A stretch of 64,000 nt of DNA from Mixta intestinalis (GTDB lineage Bacteria; Pseudomonadota; Gammaproteobacteria; Enterobacterales; Enterobacteriaceae). Under the pieces are notes generated by a model. That model was not told the origin of the DNA. It did no database searches and saw nothing but the letters and a program-made list of their open reading frames with translations. The stretch covers positions 4,092,001 through 4,156,000 of the forward strand of contig NZ_CP028271.1 of assembly GCF_009914055.1 (NCBI RefSeq), given 5' to 3'. The translations under genes and the position numbers were made by a program. This document shows, one piece after another, positions 51,451-61,267 of the stretch (position 1 is its first letter; each line of letters opens with the position of its first letter).

Positions 51451-54168
51451 TCAAGCCACGCTCATCCCCATCAGGTGCAACAGATGTTGCGCCTGCTGTA
51501 CCGCTTCCTGCCGATGCATCACGCCAAGCTTCTGATACAGATTACGAATATGGGTTTTAATCGTGGTCTGTGCCACCTCCAGCTCGCCAGCGATCTGATC
51601 GTTGCTGTAGCCTGAATAGATCAGGCCGAGCACCTGCCATTCACGCTGGGTCAGCGGGCTGGTGCGAATCAGCTCCGGCACCTGGGGATGGGTCAACAGG
51701 CGGCTGACGAAGCTCTCGTCGAAATGGGCAAATTTATGCCGATGATGCTGATTGATGTCGCGCAATATGCGCTGCGCCCGATGCTGCTCCAGCTCCGGCA
51801 GCGTGTGCAATTGCAATAGCTGGCGCAGCTGCTGCGCCATAGTTTCGCCTTCAATCACAAAATGGCTGATAAAACCGGTACGGTTCGCCAGCGTTAGCGC
51901 TTCAATCAGCGCCTGCTGTGCTTCGCTTTTCCGTCCGTTTTGCCAGTAAAGGGTGTTGAGCAGCAGCAGGTTACGGTTCAGATCGCTGGTTAAGCGTAGT
52001 CGCCGCGCATTCTCATTTAATTCATCCAGCACCACTTCCGCTTCATCAAACTGCCCCAGCAGGATCTGCACGCGGGCAATGTTACGCCACTGCCCCTGAG
52101 AGAAGTGATTATCGGCGTTTGCGGGCCTGGCGGTCAGCCGTAGCCAGTTAGCGGCGGCGATTTTATCGTTAGTCATTTGCCAGTAAATCACGCGCGGCTT
52201 ATCGGCATTGGTTACCCAGTCGCTGTGATACTGACCGTTGCCCAGCAGGTTTTCACAGCGGATTAAATGACGGCGCGCATTATCCAGATCGCCACGCGCC
52301 AGCGCGCATTTCGCCAGCATCGCCAGGCACTGTAGCTGTTGCTGCGGCTGGAAGTTAGCCAGCACCGCTAACCCTTTGCGTGCGATAGCTTCCGCCTCAT
52401 CAAGCCGCGCCCATGACCAGAGCAGCTGGGAGCGAATGCGCAGCAAAAACTCGTGCATCGGCAGCTGCTCCAGGCCTTCTTCATTAATCAACGCAAAAGC
52501 CTTTTCCTGAATATCCCAAGCCGTTTGTAAAAAGCCCTGTGCCAGCAGGATCTCGCTCTGCTGCAACAGCGCCCAGAGTGCGTAGTGACAGCTGTTATAA
52601 TGACGCGCCATTTCTTCTGTTTGCTGCATAGCCGTCAGTGCCGCCTCCAGCGCACCCTGACAGTGCAGCACCTCGCCTTTCACCGACGTGGCAACGATAC
52701 GGCTGTAGTAATGCGCCAGCGGCAGATGCGCCAGCGCCTGATTCGCCAGCCGTTCAGCCTCTTCCGGCTTCCCGGCGTTTATAGCAACCTGCGCTCGCAG
52801 CGCATCAAATTCAGCGCTCAGCAGGGGATCGATGGCGATCTGTTGCGAAGTCATCTCTTCTTCCGCCCGCGCCAGCAGCAGGTTGACTTCACCGTAGCGA
52901 TGCTGGCTTTGTGCCAGCCAGGCCTGCAACAAAATCAGACGTGGATTATCAACCAGCAATTGCCACGGCAGCGCTTTTAACCCTTCTTCCAGCAGCGCCA
53001 GCTCGCTGTGATTAAACAGCGACCAGGCGTGATGCAGCAAAATATCACGCAGCAGCGTAGTGTCTTCCGCCGCCAGCGCATGATGGATGGCTTCACCGGC
53101 ATAGCCGAGCGCCATCCAGCCTTCAGCCGCCGCACGATGCAGCTGATGTAATTCGCTACCCAGCTCCCACTGACAGCGCTGACGCAGAAAACTGGCAAAC
53201 AGCGGATGGAAATTAAACCAGCCGCCGCGATCGTCCATACGCTGTAAGAACAGGCCCTGACGTTCGGTTTCTTCAAGGCGTAGCTGCGCGTTTTCCTCAC
53301 CGGTCAGGCGGGCAATTAACGTATCGTTCATGGAGCGCAGCACCGAGCTACGCAGGAGAAAATTACGCGTTGCGCTGTCCACGTAGCCCAGAACCTCATC
53401 AACCAGATAGTCGGAGAGGTGGCTGGCATTAATCCCGGCGAGGCGTTGAGCGGACTGGTGCGTTGGCGTATTTGACTGACGTTCCGTCAGGGCGATAAGT
53501 TGCAGCGCAGTCGCCCAGCCTGCCACTTCATCGCACAGCCGCTGTGAGTCATCTGCCCCTATCGGCTGCTGCAAACGGCAGTCAAAAAACTGCTTGGCCT
53601 CCTGCGGCGTAAAGGCCAGCGACTGGCTGTTGATTTCCAGCAGCTGCTCGCGTACGCGCAGATTAGCGATACCGAGCGAGGGCAGGTTGCGCGACAGAAT
53701 AATCAGCGTCAGATTTTCTGGCTGATGACGGATAAAAAAGCGCATCGCCTGATGAATGGCGTCATTGGTAATCAGATGGTAATCGTCAATCACAAGGAAA
53801 AGCGGGCGCTGCCACTCGGCAAGCTCTACAAACAGCTGGGAAAAAAGCGCGCTCAGGCTGGCGTACTGGCGCTTTTGTGCCAGCGCTTCGCTACGGATAC
53901 AGTGCCCGCCGGTCGCCTGCTGCATTGCCGCCATAAAGTAGTTAGCAAAGCGTTCCGGGTAGTTATCGCTCTCATCCAGCGAATACCAGCCGAGATCGCT
54001 TTTGTCTGCCGCCCACTGAGCTACCAGCGTGGTTTTACCGTACCCGGCTGGGCTGCTGATTAACGCTAAACGGTAGTGCGCAATGTTCGCAAGCCTGGCT
54101 ATCAAACGCTCCCGAACAATGGTGTTCTGAAGCCGTAGTGGACGGCTGAGTTTCGATGGTATCAGCAT
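51451..54168 (-). CDS. malT: Maltose regulon activator MalT
   Basis: Large ATP- and maltotriose-dependent activator of the maltose genes (STAND family). The 905-residue protein (901 in E. coli) has an N-terminal NTPase domain with Walker A SSPAGYGKTTLVAQW near residues 39-53 and Walker B FLVIDDYHLI. A TPR-like maltotriose-sensing region fills the middle. A LuxR-type HTH ends the protein (LTQREWQVLGLIYSGYSNDQ; VAQTTIKTHIRNLYQKLG). It is divergent from malPQ, as in E. coli. No rtc genes intervene between it and glpR. Confidence 0.94.
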   Translation of the reverse strand: MLIPSKLSRPLRLQNTIVRERLIARLANIAHYRLALISSPAGYGKTTLVAQWAADKSDLGWYSLDESDNYPERFANYFMAAMQQATGGHCIRSEALAQKRQYASLSALFSQLFVELAEWQRPLFLVIDDYHLITNDAIHQAMRFFIRHQPENLTLIILSRNLPSLGIANLRVREQLLEINSQSLAFTPQEAKQFFDCRLQQPIGADDSQRLCDEVAGWATALQLIALTERQSNTPTHQSAQRLAGINASHLSDYLVDEVLGYVDSATRNFLLRSSVLRSMNDTLIARLTGEENAQLRLEETERQGLFLQRMDDRGGWFNFHPLFASFLRQRCQWELGSELHQLHRAAAEGWMALGYAGEAIHHALAAEDTTLLRDILLHHAWSLFNHSELALLEEGLKALPWQLLVDNPRLILLQAWLAQSQHRYGEVNLLLARAEEEMTSQQIAIDPLLSAEFDALRAQVAINAGKPEEAERLANQALAHLPLAHYYSRIVATSVKGEVLHCQGALEAALTAMQQTEEMARHYNSCHYALWALLQQSEILLAQGFLQTAWDIQEKAFALINEEGLEQLPMHEFLLRIRSQLLWSWARLDEAEAIARKGLAVLANFQPQQQLQCLAMLAKCALARGDLDNARRHLIRCENLLGNGQYHSDWVTNADKPRVIYWQMTNDKIAAANWLRLTARPANADNHFSQGQWRNIARVQILLGQFDEAEVVLDELNENARRLRLTSDLNRNLLLLNTLYWQNGRKSEAQQALIEALTLANRTGFISHFVIEGETMAQQLRQLLQLHTLPELEQHRAQRILRDINQHHRHKFAHFDESFVSRLLTHPQVPELIRTSPLTQREWQVLGLIYSGYSNDQIAGELEVAQTTIKTHIRNLYQKLGVMHRQEAVQQAQHLLHLMGMSVA

Positions 54169-54652
54169 GGCGACACTTCACTGTGTTGACATAGAAGGAA
54201 ACAAAAAGAATTAATTCACGGCGTGTAATTATTCAGTACTTTCTGATGAGTGGAAGCGTAATGCAAGGTTAAGGCGTTGCCACTGTTCATTAAGTTGCAC
54301 CTCATCACATTTCTTTATACTTTCTCGACATTTTTTCTATTAGCGTCTAGCAGGTGCAACGGCAATGTAAGGTAAAGGTTAACGAGCAAGATGATATCTT
54401 TACCTGACACCAGGCTTTATGAGCCGATAGCGTTAGCTCATATCATTTTTTTTACATTTATTGCATCACACTACAAGCGTTTTTCCTTAATGCTGTCTTA
54501 ACTTATCAGGCTGACGAATGAGTGTCTCGCCTACGCCCTGCGACTCATCCCCGTCTAATCCGGTTACGGGAGGATGCCGCCCCGTGGGGTTAACGTCAGC
54601 ATATGTGCATCATTTTTTTTGCGAAACCATTCACTTACCGGAAGAGATTTGT
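54169..54652. other. malT-malP divergent control region
   Basis: This 484-nt gap separates malT from malP. It is AT-rich near malT (54290-54510) and holds MalT-box-like sequence near malP. The malP frame stays open through the last 135 nt, but no family member begins there. I see no clean CRP site that I would call with confidence. Confidence 0.5.
54544..54576. promoter_or_regulatory. MalT-box-like sites upstream of malP
   Basis: CTCATCCCC (54544-54552) is the reverse complement of GGGGATGAG, a near-perfect MalT box. A second related stretch GGGAGGATG (54568-54576) follows on the plus strand. A -10-like ATATGT (54601-54606) lies downstream at the spacing expected for a MalT-activated promoter. 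Confidence 0.55.
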
Positions 54653-57058
54653 ATGTCGCAGCAAAAATTTAATAAAGCACGTTTTGAAGCGGCGTTAACG
54701 CGCCAGTGGCAGCATGTAGGTCTGGCAAGCGCCAGCGAAATGACACAGCATCAATGGTGGCAGGCGGTCAGCGCGGCGCTGGCGGAGCTGCTGGCGGCGC
54801 AGCCGATGGCAAAACCAGAGCAAGCGCAGCGCCATGTTAACTACCTCTCGATGGAATTTTTAATTGGCCGACTGACCGGCAATAACCTGCTTAACCTCGG
54901 CTGGTATGACGAAGTGCAAACGCTGCTGGCGGAGCAGGGCGTCAATTTAAGCGAGCTGCTGGAAGAGGAAGTCGATCCGGCGCTGGGTAACGGCGGCCTG
55001 GGGCGTCTGGCGGCCTGCTATCTCGATTCGATGGCGACGGTTGGCCAGTCTGCTACCGGCTACGGCCTGAACTATCAATATGGCCTGTTCCGCCAGTCGT
55101 TTGACGAAGGCCAGCAGCGCGAGGCACCGGATGACTGGCAGCGCGATCGCTACCCCTGGTTTCGCCATAACGCCGCGCTGGATGTGCAGGTAGGCATCGG
55201 CGGAAAAGTGATAAAAAACAACGACGGTTCGCTACGCTGGGAACCGGCGTTTATTATGCGTGGCGAAGCCTGGGATCTGCCGGTAATCGGCTACCGTAAC
55301 GGCCTGGCGCAGCCGCTGCGCCTGTGGCAGGCGACTCACGCTCATCCGTTCGATCTCTCTTTGTTCAACGATGGCAAATTCCTGCAGGCGGAGCAGCCGG
55401 GTATCGATGCGGCTAAGCTGACGAAGGTGCTTTATCCCAACGATAACCATCAGGAAGGGAAGCGCCTGCGCCTGATGCAGCAATATTTTCAGTGCGCCTG
55501 TTCCGTAGCGGATATTCTGCGCCGCCATCATCAGGCCGGACGTGCGCTGGCGGCACTGCCCGATTATGAAGTGATCCAGCTTAACGACACTCATCCCACT
55601 ATCGCGATCCCTGAGCTGCTGCGCGTTCTGCTGGATGAACATCAGCTGACATGGGATGAGGCGTGGCATATCACCAGCAACGTTTTTGCCTATACCAACC
55701 ATACGCTGATGCCAGAAGCGCTGGAACGTTGGGATGAACGGCTGGTGCGTTCGCTGCTGCCGCGGCATTTCATCATCATCAAGGAGATTAACCGGCGCTT
55801 CAAAAAGCTGGTGGCGCAGCGATGGCCGGGCGATGAAACCGTCTGGGAAAAAGTGGCGGTGCTGCATGATAAGCAGGTGCGGATGGCGAACCTGTGCGTG
55901 GTTGGCGGCTTTGCGGTCAATGGTGTAGCGGCGTTGCACTCGGAGCTGGTGGTAAAAGATCTCTTCCCGGAGTATTACCAGCTGTGGCCGCACAAATTTT
56001 TTAATGTCACCAACGGCATTACGCCGCGGCGCTGGCTGAAGCAGTGTAATCCGGCGCTGTCGGCGCTGATTGATGAGACATTAGGCAACGATCGCTGGGT
56101 AACGCAGCTTGATGCGTTAACAGGGCTGGAACCTTATGCCGATGATAAGGCGTTTCGTCAGCGCTATCGCCAGATCAAGCTCGACAACAAGCAGCGGTTG
56201 GCGGCCTGGGTGCATCAGGTTACCGGCATCGACATCAATCCCGATGCGCTGTTTGACGTACAGATCAAACGGCTGCATGAATACAAACGTCAGCACCTCG
56301 GCCTGCTGCACATTCTGCACTGCTATCGTCAACTGCGTGATAATCCGCAGCTGGATAAAGTGCCGCGCGTTTTTCTGTTTGGTGCCAAGGCCGCGCCCGG
56401 CTACTACCTGGCGAAAAATATCATTTACGCGATCAATAAAGTCGCGGAGACGATCAATAACGATCCGCTGATCGGCGATCGTCTGAAGGTGGTGTTTATC
56501 CCCGATTATCGCGTGACCGCCGCAGAGCTATTGATCCCGGCGGCGGATCTTTCCGAGCAGATCTCGACGGCTGGTTATGAAGCGTCCGGCACCGGCAATA
56601 TGAAGCTCGCCCTGAATGGCGCGCTGACTATCGGCACGCTGGATGGCGCTAATGTTGAAATCGCCGAGCAGGTAGGCGAAGAGAATATCTTTATTTTCGG
56701 CAACAGCGTGGATGAAGTGAAATCGCTGAAGGCGAACGGCTACGATCCGAAAAAGCTGCGTAAGAAAGATAAGCATCTCGACGGGCTGCTGAAAGAACTT
56801 GAAAAGGGCCATTTCAGCCAGGGCGATAAACATGCCTTCGATCTGCTGATGAATAGCCTGACCAGGAATGGCGATCCCTGGCTGGTGCTGGCCGATTTCG
56901 CCGATTACATTGCGGCGCAGGCGCGCGTTGAAGCACTGTGGCGCGATAAAGAAGCCTGGACAAGGGCAGCTATTCTGAATACAGCGCGTACCGGCATGTT
57001 CAGCTCCGATCGTTCTGTACGCGACTATCAGCAGCGTATCTGGCAAAGCCAACGCTGA
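54653..57058 (+). CDS. malP: Maltodextrin phosphorylase MalP
   Basis: Phosphorolyses maltodextrins to glucose-1-phosphate (GT35, PLP enzyme). The ATG at 54653 (GGAAGAG upstream) gives 801 residues beginning MSQQKFNKARFEAALTRQWQ, as in E. coli MalP (797). Conserved: VNYLSMEFLIGRLTGNNLLN, LNDTHPTIAIPELLRVLL and the cofactor lysine in GTGNMKLALNGALTIG. It shares the family with GlgP in this window but has the MalP N-terminus and sits with malQ under MalT-box-like sites. Confidence 0.95.
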   Translation: MSQQKFNKARFEAALTRQWQHVGLASASEMTQHQWWQAVSAALAELLAAQPMAKPEQAQRHVNYLSMEFLIGRLTGNNLLNLGWYDEVQTLLAEQGVNLSELLEEEVDPALGNGGLGRLAACYLDSMATVGQSATGYGLNYQYGLFRQSFDEGQQREAPDDWQRDRYPWFRHNAALDVQVGIGGKVIKNNDGSLRWEPAFIMRGEAWDLPVIGYRNGLAQPLRLWQATHAHPFDLSLFNDGKFLQAEQPGIDAAKLTKVLYPNDNHQEGKRLRLMQQYFQCACSVADILRRHHQAGRALAALPDYEVIQLNDTHPTIAIPELLRVLLDEHQLTWDEAWHITSNVFAYTNHTLMPEALERWDERLVRSLLPRHFIIIKEINRRFKKLVAQRWPGDETVWEKVAVLHDKQVRMANLCVVGGFAVNGVAALHSELVVKDLFPEYYQLWPHKFFNVTNGITPRRWLKQCNPALSALIDETLGNDRWVTQLDALTGLEPYADDKAFRQRYRQIKLDNKQRLAAWVHQVTGIDINPDALFDVQIKRLHEYKRQHLGLLHILHCYRQLRDNPQLDKVPRVFLFGAKAAPGYYLAKNIIYAINKVAETINNDPLIGDRLKVVFIPDYRVTAAELLIPAADLSEQISTAGYEASGTGNMKLALNGALTIGTLDGANVEIAEQVGEENIFIFGNSVDEVKSLKANGYDPKKLRKKDKHLDGLLKELEKGHFSQGDKHAFDLLMNSLTRNGDPWLVLADFADYIAAQARVEALWRDKEAWTRAAILNTARTGMFSSDRSVRDYQQRIWQSQR

Positions 57059-57108
57059 AGGAGAGCGGCGCAGGCCGCTTATAGTCAACCATGGGTTCAG
57101 GAAGCGTT

Positions 57109-59178
57109 ATGGATTTAACTCAGCTTGAGAAAGCGGCCAGCGCGGCCGGAATTGCTGCCAGCTACATCAATGCCAAAGGGAAACCGGAGGCGATAGCTGC
57201 GGAAACCAGACAGCTTTTGCTGGAGGCGATGGGGTTCCCACGCGCGGCGAGCGATGCGCCGCTGCCGACGGTAAAAGTGTTTGGCGGACGACGTAAGCGA
57301 GTCATCACCATTGGCGGCAGCGGTCCTTTTCAATGGCAGCTACAGACCGAACAGGGGAAAAGCTGGCAGGGTGAGGTGCAGGGCGGCGAGACGTTAACGC
57401 TGCCGCCGCGTCTGCCGCAGGGCTATCATCAGCTGACGCTGAAGCAGGGGAAAAAGAGTTGGACCTGCCGGGTGATTATGGCACCGCGCCGCTGCTATGA
57501 ACCGCAGGCGCTGCTGGAAGGGCGCAAGCTTTGGGGAGCCTGCGTCCAGCTTTATACGCTGCGCTCTGAACGTAACTGGGGCATCGGTGATTTTGGCGAC
57601 CTAAGCGTGATGCTGGGGCAGATTGCCGATCGCGGCGGCGACTTTATCGGCCTTAACCCTATTCATGCGCTCTATCCCGCCAGCCCGGAAAGCGCCAGCC
57701 CCTATAGCCCCTCTTCGCGGCGCTGGATGAATATCATTTACATTGATGTCGAACGAGTGCCCGATTTCCAGCACAGCGAGGCGGCACAGCGCTGGTGGAA
57801 AAAGAAAGAGACGCAGCGGCGCGTAACGGCAGCGCGGCAGGCTGACTGGGTGGATTACACTGCGGTGAACCAGCTGAAAATCGAGGGGCTACGCCTCGCC
57901 TGGGCGCAGTTTACTACCCGCGATGCGCAGGATGAGACGCGGCTGCATTTCGAAGCCTTCATTCGTGCCGGTGGTGAAAGTCTCTATAGCCAGGCGGCCT
58001 ATGACGCGCTGCATGGCGCAATGCTGAAAGAAGATGCGCAGCGCTGGGGTTGGCCGGTATGGCCGGAAGCGTGGCGTCACGCGCAGAGCGAGGCGGTGCA
58101 GCAGTTCTGTCGGCAGCATGAAGATGAAGTGCACTTCTGGCTCTGGCTACAGTGGCTGGCGAACCGTCAGTTCGACGAGTGCTGGCAGGTGTGCCAGCAA
58201 CGCGGTATGTCGGTTGGTCTCTATCGCGATCTGGCCGTTGGCGTGGCGGAAGGCGGCGCGGAAACCTGGTGCGATCCTGAACTCTACTGCCTGAAAGCGT
58301 CCGTTGGCGCTCCGCCTGATATTCTGGGGCCGTTAGGTCAGAACTGGGGGCTGCCACCGATCGATCCACACGTTATGGTCGAACGCGGCTACCAGCCCTT
58401 TATCGATATGCTGCGTGCGAACATGGCAAGCTGTGGCGCGCTGCGTATCGATCACGTCATGTCGATGCTGCGCCTGTGGTGGATCCCCTACGGCATGACG
58501 GCTGATAACGGTGCCTATGTCTCCTATCCGGTGGACGATCTGCTGGCGATTCTGGCGCTGGAAAGCCAGCGCAACCGCTGTATGGTAATCGGCGAGGATT
58601 TAGGTACGGTGCCGCAGGCGATCGTTGGCAAACTGCGTAGCAGCGGCATCTACTCATGGAAGGTACTGTTTTTTGAGCAGGAGAGCGCCGATCGTTATCG
58701 TGCGCCGCAGCAGTGGCAGCGTCAGGCGATGGCCAGCGCCACCACGCACGATCTGCCAACGCTGCGCGGCTTCTGGAGCGCGGGCGATTTAACGTTGGGC
58801 GAAAAGCTGGGGCTTTATCCCGACAAGGAGGTGCTGAAGGGGCTGTATGAGAACCGCGAGCGGCAGAAGCAGGCGCTACTGAATGCGCTGCATGAGCAGG
58901 GCTGCGTGCCTAAAAAGCTGGGCAAGCGGGCGGCGAAGCTGCCAATGTCGCCGGAACTGAACCGGGGGATGCAGCGTTATATTGCCGAAAGCGCCAGTGG
59001 ACTGTTAGGCCTACAGCCGGAAGACTGGCTGGATATGGAGCAGCCGGTGAACGTACCGGGAACGGTGGATCAATACCCTAACTGGAGGCGCAAGCTTAGC
59101 CGCACGCTGGAAGAGATGTTCAGCGATGAGCAGGTTAATCGGCTGATTAAGGATCTGGATGACCATCGCAACAAATAA
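57109..59178 (+). CDS. malQ: 4-alpha-glucanotransferase MalQ (amylomaltase)
   Basis: Transfers maltodextrin chains and releases glucose, working with MalP in maltodextrin breakdown. The ATG at 57109 follows AGGAAG and yields 689 residues (694 in E. coli). An in-frame ATG at 57091 lacks a ribosome-binding site. The GH77 domain carries RSERNWGIGDFGDLSVML, SPYSPSSRRWMNIIYID, the nucleophile Asp in ALRIDHVMSMLRLWWIP, the acid/base Glu in VIGEDLGTVP and the third Asp in ATTHDLPTLRGFW. 50 nt after malP. Confidence 0.95.
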   Translation: MDLTQLEKAASAAGIAASYINAKGKPEAIAAETRQLLLEAMGFPRAASDAPLPTVKVFGGRRKRVITIGGSGPFQWQLQTEQGKSWQGEVQGGETLTLPPRLPQGYHQLTLKQGKKSWTCRVIMAPRRCYEPQALLEGRKLWGACVQLYTLRSERNWGIGDFGDLSVMLGQIADRGGDFIGLNPIHALYPASPESASPYSPSSRRWMNIIYIDVERVPDFQHSEAAQRWWKKKETQRRVTAARQADWVDYTAVNQLKIEGLRLAWAQFTTRDAQDETRLHFEAFIRAGGESLYSQAAYDALHGAMLKEDAQRWGWPVWPEAWRHAQSEAVQQFCRQHEDEVHFWLWLQWLANRQFDECWQVCQQRGMSVGLYRDLAVGVAEGGAETWCDPELYCLKASVGAPPDILGPLGQNWGLPPIDPHVMVERGYQPFIDMLRANMASCGALRIDHVMSMLRLWWIPYGMTADNGAYVSYPVDDLLAILALESQRNRCMVIGEDLGTVPQAIVGKLRSSGIYSWKVLFFEQESADRYRAPQQWQRQAMASATTHDLPTLRGFWSAGDLTLGEKLGLYPDKEVLKGLYENRERQKQALLNALHEQGCVPKKLGKRAAKLPMSPELNRGMQRYIAESASGLLGLQPEDWLDMEQPVNVPGTVDQYPNWRRKLSRTLEEMFSDEQVNRLIKDLDDHRNK

Positions 59179-59212
59179 GCCGGTGAAAATGAAATCTTAG
59201 GATAGAAACAAG

Positions 59213-59251
59213 TAATAATAAAGGTGGCTAAGGGCCGCCTTTATTATTAAT
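59213..59251 (+). terminator. Terminator of malPQ
   Basis: A long stem with one mismatch (TAATAATAAAGGTGGC / GCCGCCTTTATTATTA) around a 5-nt loop has a T-rich right arm, 34 nt after the malQ stop. The rest of the gap up to the next gene (59252-59498) is AT-rich and shows no further feature. Confidence 0.75.
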
Positions 59252-59498
59252 GTAAAAGGCGTTAAACAGCATGGCAATTCTATTAATTTATTATGCCAGT
59301 CATCGGGTTTTCACAATAAAGCGGCGTTTTTTGGTAATGGTGATATATATTTCCAAATAAATTAGCAGCTAAATGATTATTTTTTAATTTCTAACCATTT
59401 TCTTTTGATAATTCTACATATTTCCTCACTAAAATAACCGGCGTATGTTTATCTCGGTGGTGTGAAATGTCTTACACCCGATAATGAGGATAAATAAA

Positions 59499-60410
59499 AT
59501 GACAACGACTTATACACCCTATATTGATGTTACCGTTAATGCTCAGTGGGACGACTGGCAGAACTACCCACAAGGACGCCCTAATCCTGAATATACCCAG
59601 CGCGTTATTGACTGGAATATTGATGGTCTTATCCTGGCATTCCTGACCTTTGAACCAAAAAGTGAAAGCGCATGCTGGGCGGCACAGCCGACCATGCCGT
59701 TGGAATGGGCTAAACCGCTGGCCGATGATTTAAATGCCCTCGGCAAAAAGGTCATTGTCTCTTTTGGCGGCGCCGCCAATTATGACATTTCAGCCAAACT
59801 GCCCGTTGAAAAACTGGTAGAAACTTATGAAAAGACCATCGATATGTTTGGCGTTTCAGGTCTGGATTTCGATCTGGAAAATGATCTGTTCGATGCGGAT
59901 AAAATCTGTGAGGCGCTGAAAATAGTACAGAAAAACCACAAGGATGTCGCTATTAGCTTTACCCTGCCGGTTATGCCTACCGGGCTGACAAATACCGGCT
60001 TAGGTATTGTACGTAAAGCCGTTGATGCCGGTCTGACGTTTGTTATTAACGGCATGGCTATGGACTACTACAATCCTGCCTATTATGACCATATGGGTAA
60101 AGCGGCTAACGACGCGGTAACCAGTATGGCTAACCAGATGGCAACGTTCTATCCAACGCTTTCTCTGCGCGAGCTGTATAACAAAGTGGCAGTAACGCCG
60201 ATGATCGGTAAAAATGACGATATGTCGATGTTCACATTAGAAAACGCGCGCGAAGTTGGCGTGTATGCAAGAGAACATAACGTCGCCTTTATCGGTTCGT
60301 GGTCTTTTAACCGCGATAATCCGTCAAATTCCCAGTGGGTTGAACTGGAATCCAGCAGTAATCCACAGCAAACTTATTCCTGTGAATATGCCAAATATTT
60401 TATCGGCTAA
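59499..60410 (+). CDS. GH18 chitinase-like protein without signal peptide
   Basis: A 303-residue single-domain GH18 protein. The barrel begins TYTPYIDVTVNAQWDDW and includes KKVIVSFGGAANYDISAKL (the SxGG motif), the catalytic motif SGLDFDLE with acid Glu127 and supporting Asp123 and Asp125, and late strands INGMAMDYYNPAYYD and GSWSFNRDNP. The family motif is DGxDxDxE; the first Asp is Ser here. There is no signal peptide, although chitinases are normally secreted, so it may act inside the cell or leave by another route. Start ATG 59499 with GAGGA 8 nt upstream. Located between malQ and an AT-rich cassette. Confidence 0.8.
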   Translation: MTTTYTPYIDVTVNAQWDDWQNYPQGRPNPEYTQRVIDWNIDGLILAFLTFEPKSESACWAAQPTMPLEWAKPLADDLNALGKKVIVSFGGAANYDISAKLPVEKLVETYEKTIDMFGVSGLDFDLENDLFDADKICEALKIVQKNHKDVAISFTLPVMPTGLTNTGLGIVRKAVDAGLTFVINGMAMDYYNPAYYDHMGKAANDAVTSMANQMATFYPTLSLRELYNKVAVTPMIGKNDDMSMFTLENAREVGVYAREHNVAFIGSWSFNRDNPSNSQWVELESSSNPQQTYSCEYAKYFIG

Positions 60411-60463
60411 TTGAAGCAGTAAAATAATAAACCTGTATCGGACATCTTTGTCTGTAAGTATAA

Positions 60464-60491
60464 AGGCAGCCCTTGCGGCTGCCTCTTTTGT
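60464..60491 (+). terminator. Terminator after the GH18 gene
   Basis: AGGCAGCC / GGCTGCCT with a 5-nt loop is followed by CTTTTG, about 50 nt after the stop. Confidence 0.75.
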
Positions 60492-60905
60492 ATAAAAATT
60501 TATTTTTATACGATTATGAAATTTTTATTGCTTTGATTTTATTTTGAAGATGCTTGTCAGGGGTTAATTTTCGAGGTCCCAGTAACCAATTGTGATGAAA
60601 TTATCCCTTAACTTTATCAGTCAATGCATAGATAATTAATGGTGTTATATTAGTATATTTCAAATGCTAATTATATATGGCGCACCATCTCAGAAAAAAT
60701 TACCTTATGACTTGTATATTTAATAGAAGTCTGGCTACAATAGGGCTTATTTCCTGCATGAATACCTTCAAGAAATTGGAGGGGGTGTGGTTATTTTTTT
60801 TGTAGAGAAATCACTTTCAGTTGTTAAAAATAGGAAACCGATCACAAAATGGTTGGTTATATTTTTCTAGTATCTATATGGAGTAGAGTTTATAAAGAGG
60901 ATACC
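60492..60905 (+). other. AT-rich leader of the putative bacteriocin cassette
   Basis: About 410 nt, clearly AT-richer than the flanking core genes, with no convincing gene. It contains one promoter-like pair (separate entry) and a purine-rich stretch, GGAGGGGGTGTGG, near 60778-60790. A short frame at 60849 only extends the next gene upstream and has no ribosome-binding site at a useful distance. Confidence 0.45.
60712..60741 (+). promoter_or_regulatory. Candidate sigma70 promoter of the bacteriocin-like cassette
   Basis: TTGTAT (60712-60717) and TACAAT (60736-60741) are 18 nt apart, predicting a start near 60748 and a leader of about 160 nt. In AT-rich DNA such matches arise easily, so confidence is limited. 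Confidence 0.35.
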
Positions 60906-61262
60906 ATGTCTAAAAAGATCGTATTCGTATTTAACTCAAGCCCTGTGCCAGGTAGATCGCCTCCCATAAGTAGCGCTATATTTTCTTGGTTTTGTGAAGA
61001 AAACTATATTCAAGCTTTAGATAGCTACCTTAAACGAGAAGGTTACCCTTGGGTAGTTGAACAAGACACTTCAGAAGCTGACATAGAAATACTAAAAAAT
61101 TATGCAGAAATAATCATTTGCGCGCCAGGTTTACGATGGCAGTTTTACACTAATGGTTTCGATAAAAAAAATATTATTTATTTATCTACAATGGAGTATG
61201 CAACAAATAATATAGAAAGGGTTTGCAGACTAATTAAATCAACGGAAATGGAAGGGCGGTAA
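60906..61262 (+). CDS. Small cytoplasmic protein of unknown function, cassette gene 1
   Basis: A 118-residue soluble protein. Translation is placed at ATG 60906 (AGAGGA 4 nt upstream). Alternating hydrophobic strands and helices (KKIVFVFNSS at the start, NYAEIIICAPGLRWQFYTNG in the middle, KNIIYLSTMEYATNNIERVC at the end) suggest a small alpha/beta fold. The plan recalls PTS IIB domains of the cellobiose type, but the phosphorylatable cysteine loop is absent. I do not recognise the family. It lies 5 nt before the precursor gene and in the same operon, so an immunity or accessory role is possible. Codon use is AT-rich, which suggests transfer. Confidence 0.7.
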   Translation: MSKKIVFVFNSSPVPGRSPPISSAIFSWFCEENYIQALDSYLKREGYPWVVEQDTSEADIEILKNYAEIIICAPGLRWQFYTNGFDKKNIIYLSTMEYATNNIERVCRLIKSTEMEGR

Positions 61263-61267
61263 TTTAT

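Noticed and set aside
60780..60905. Fur box in front of the bacteriocin-like cassette, as for microcin H47
   Set aside because: AT-rich stretches were scanned, but none approaches the GATAATGATAATCATTATC pattern convincingly.
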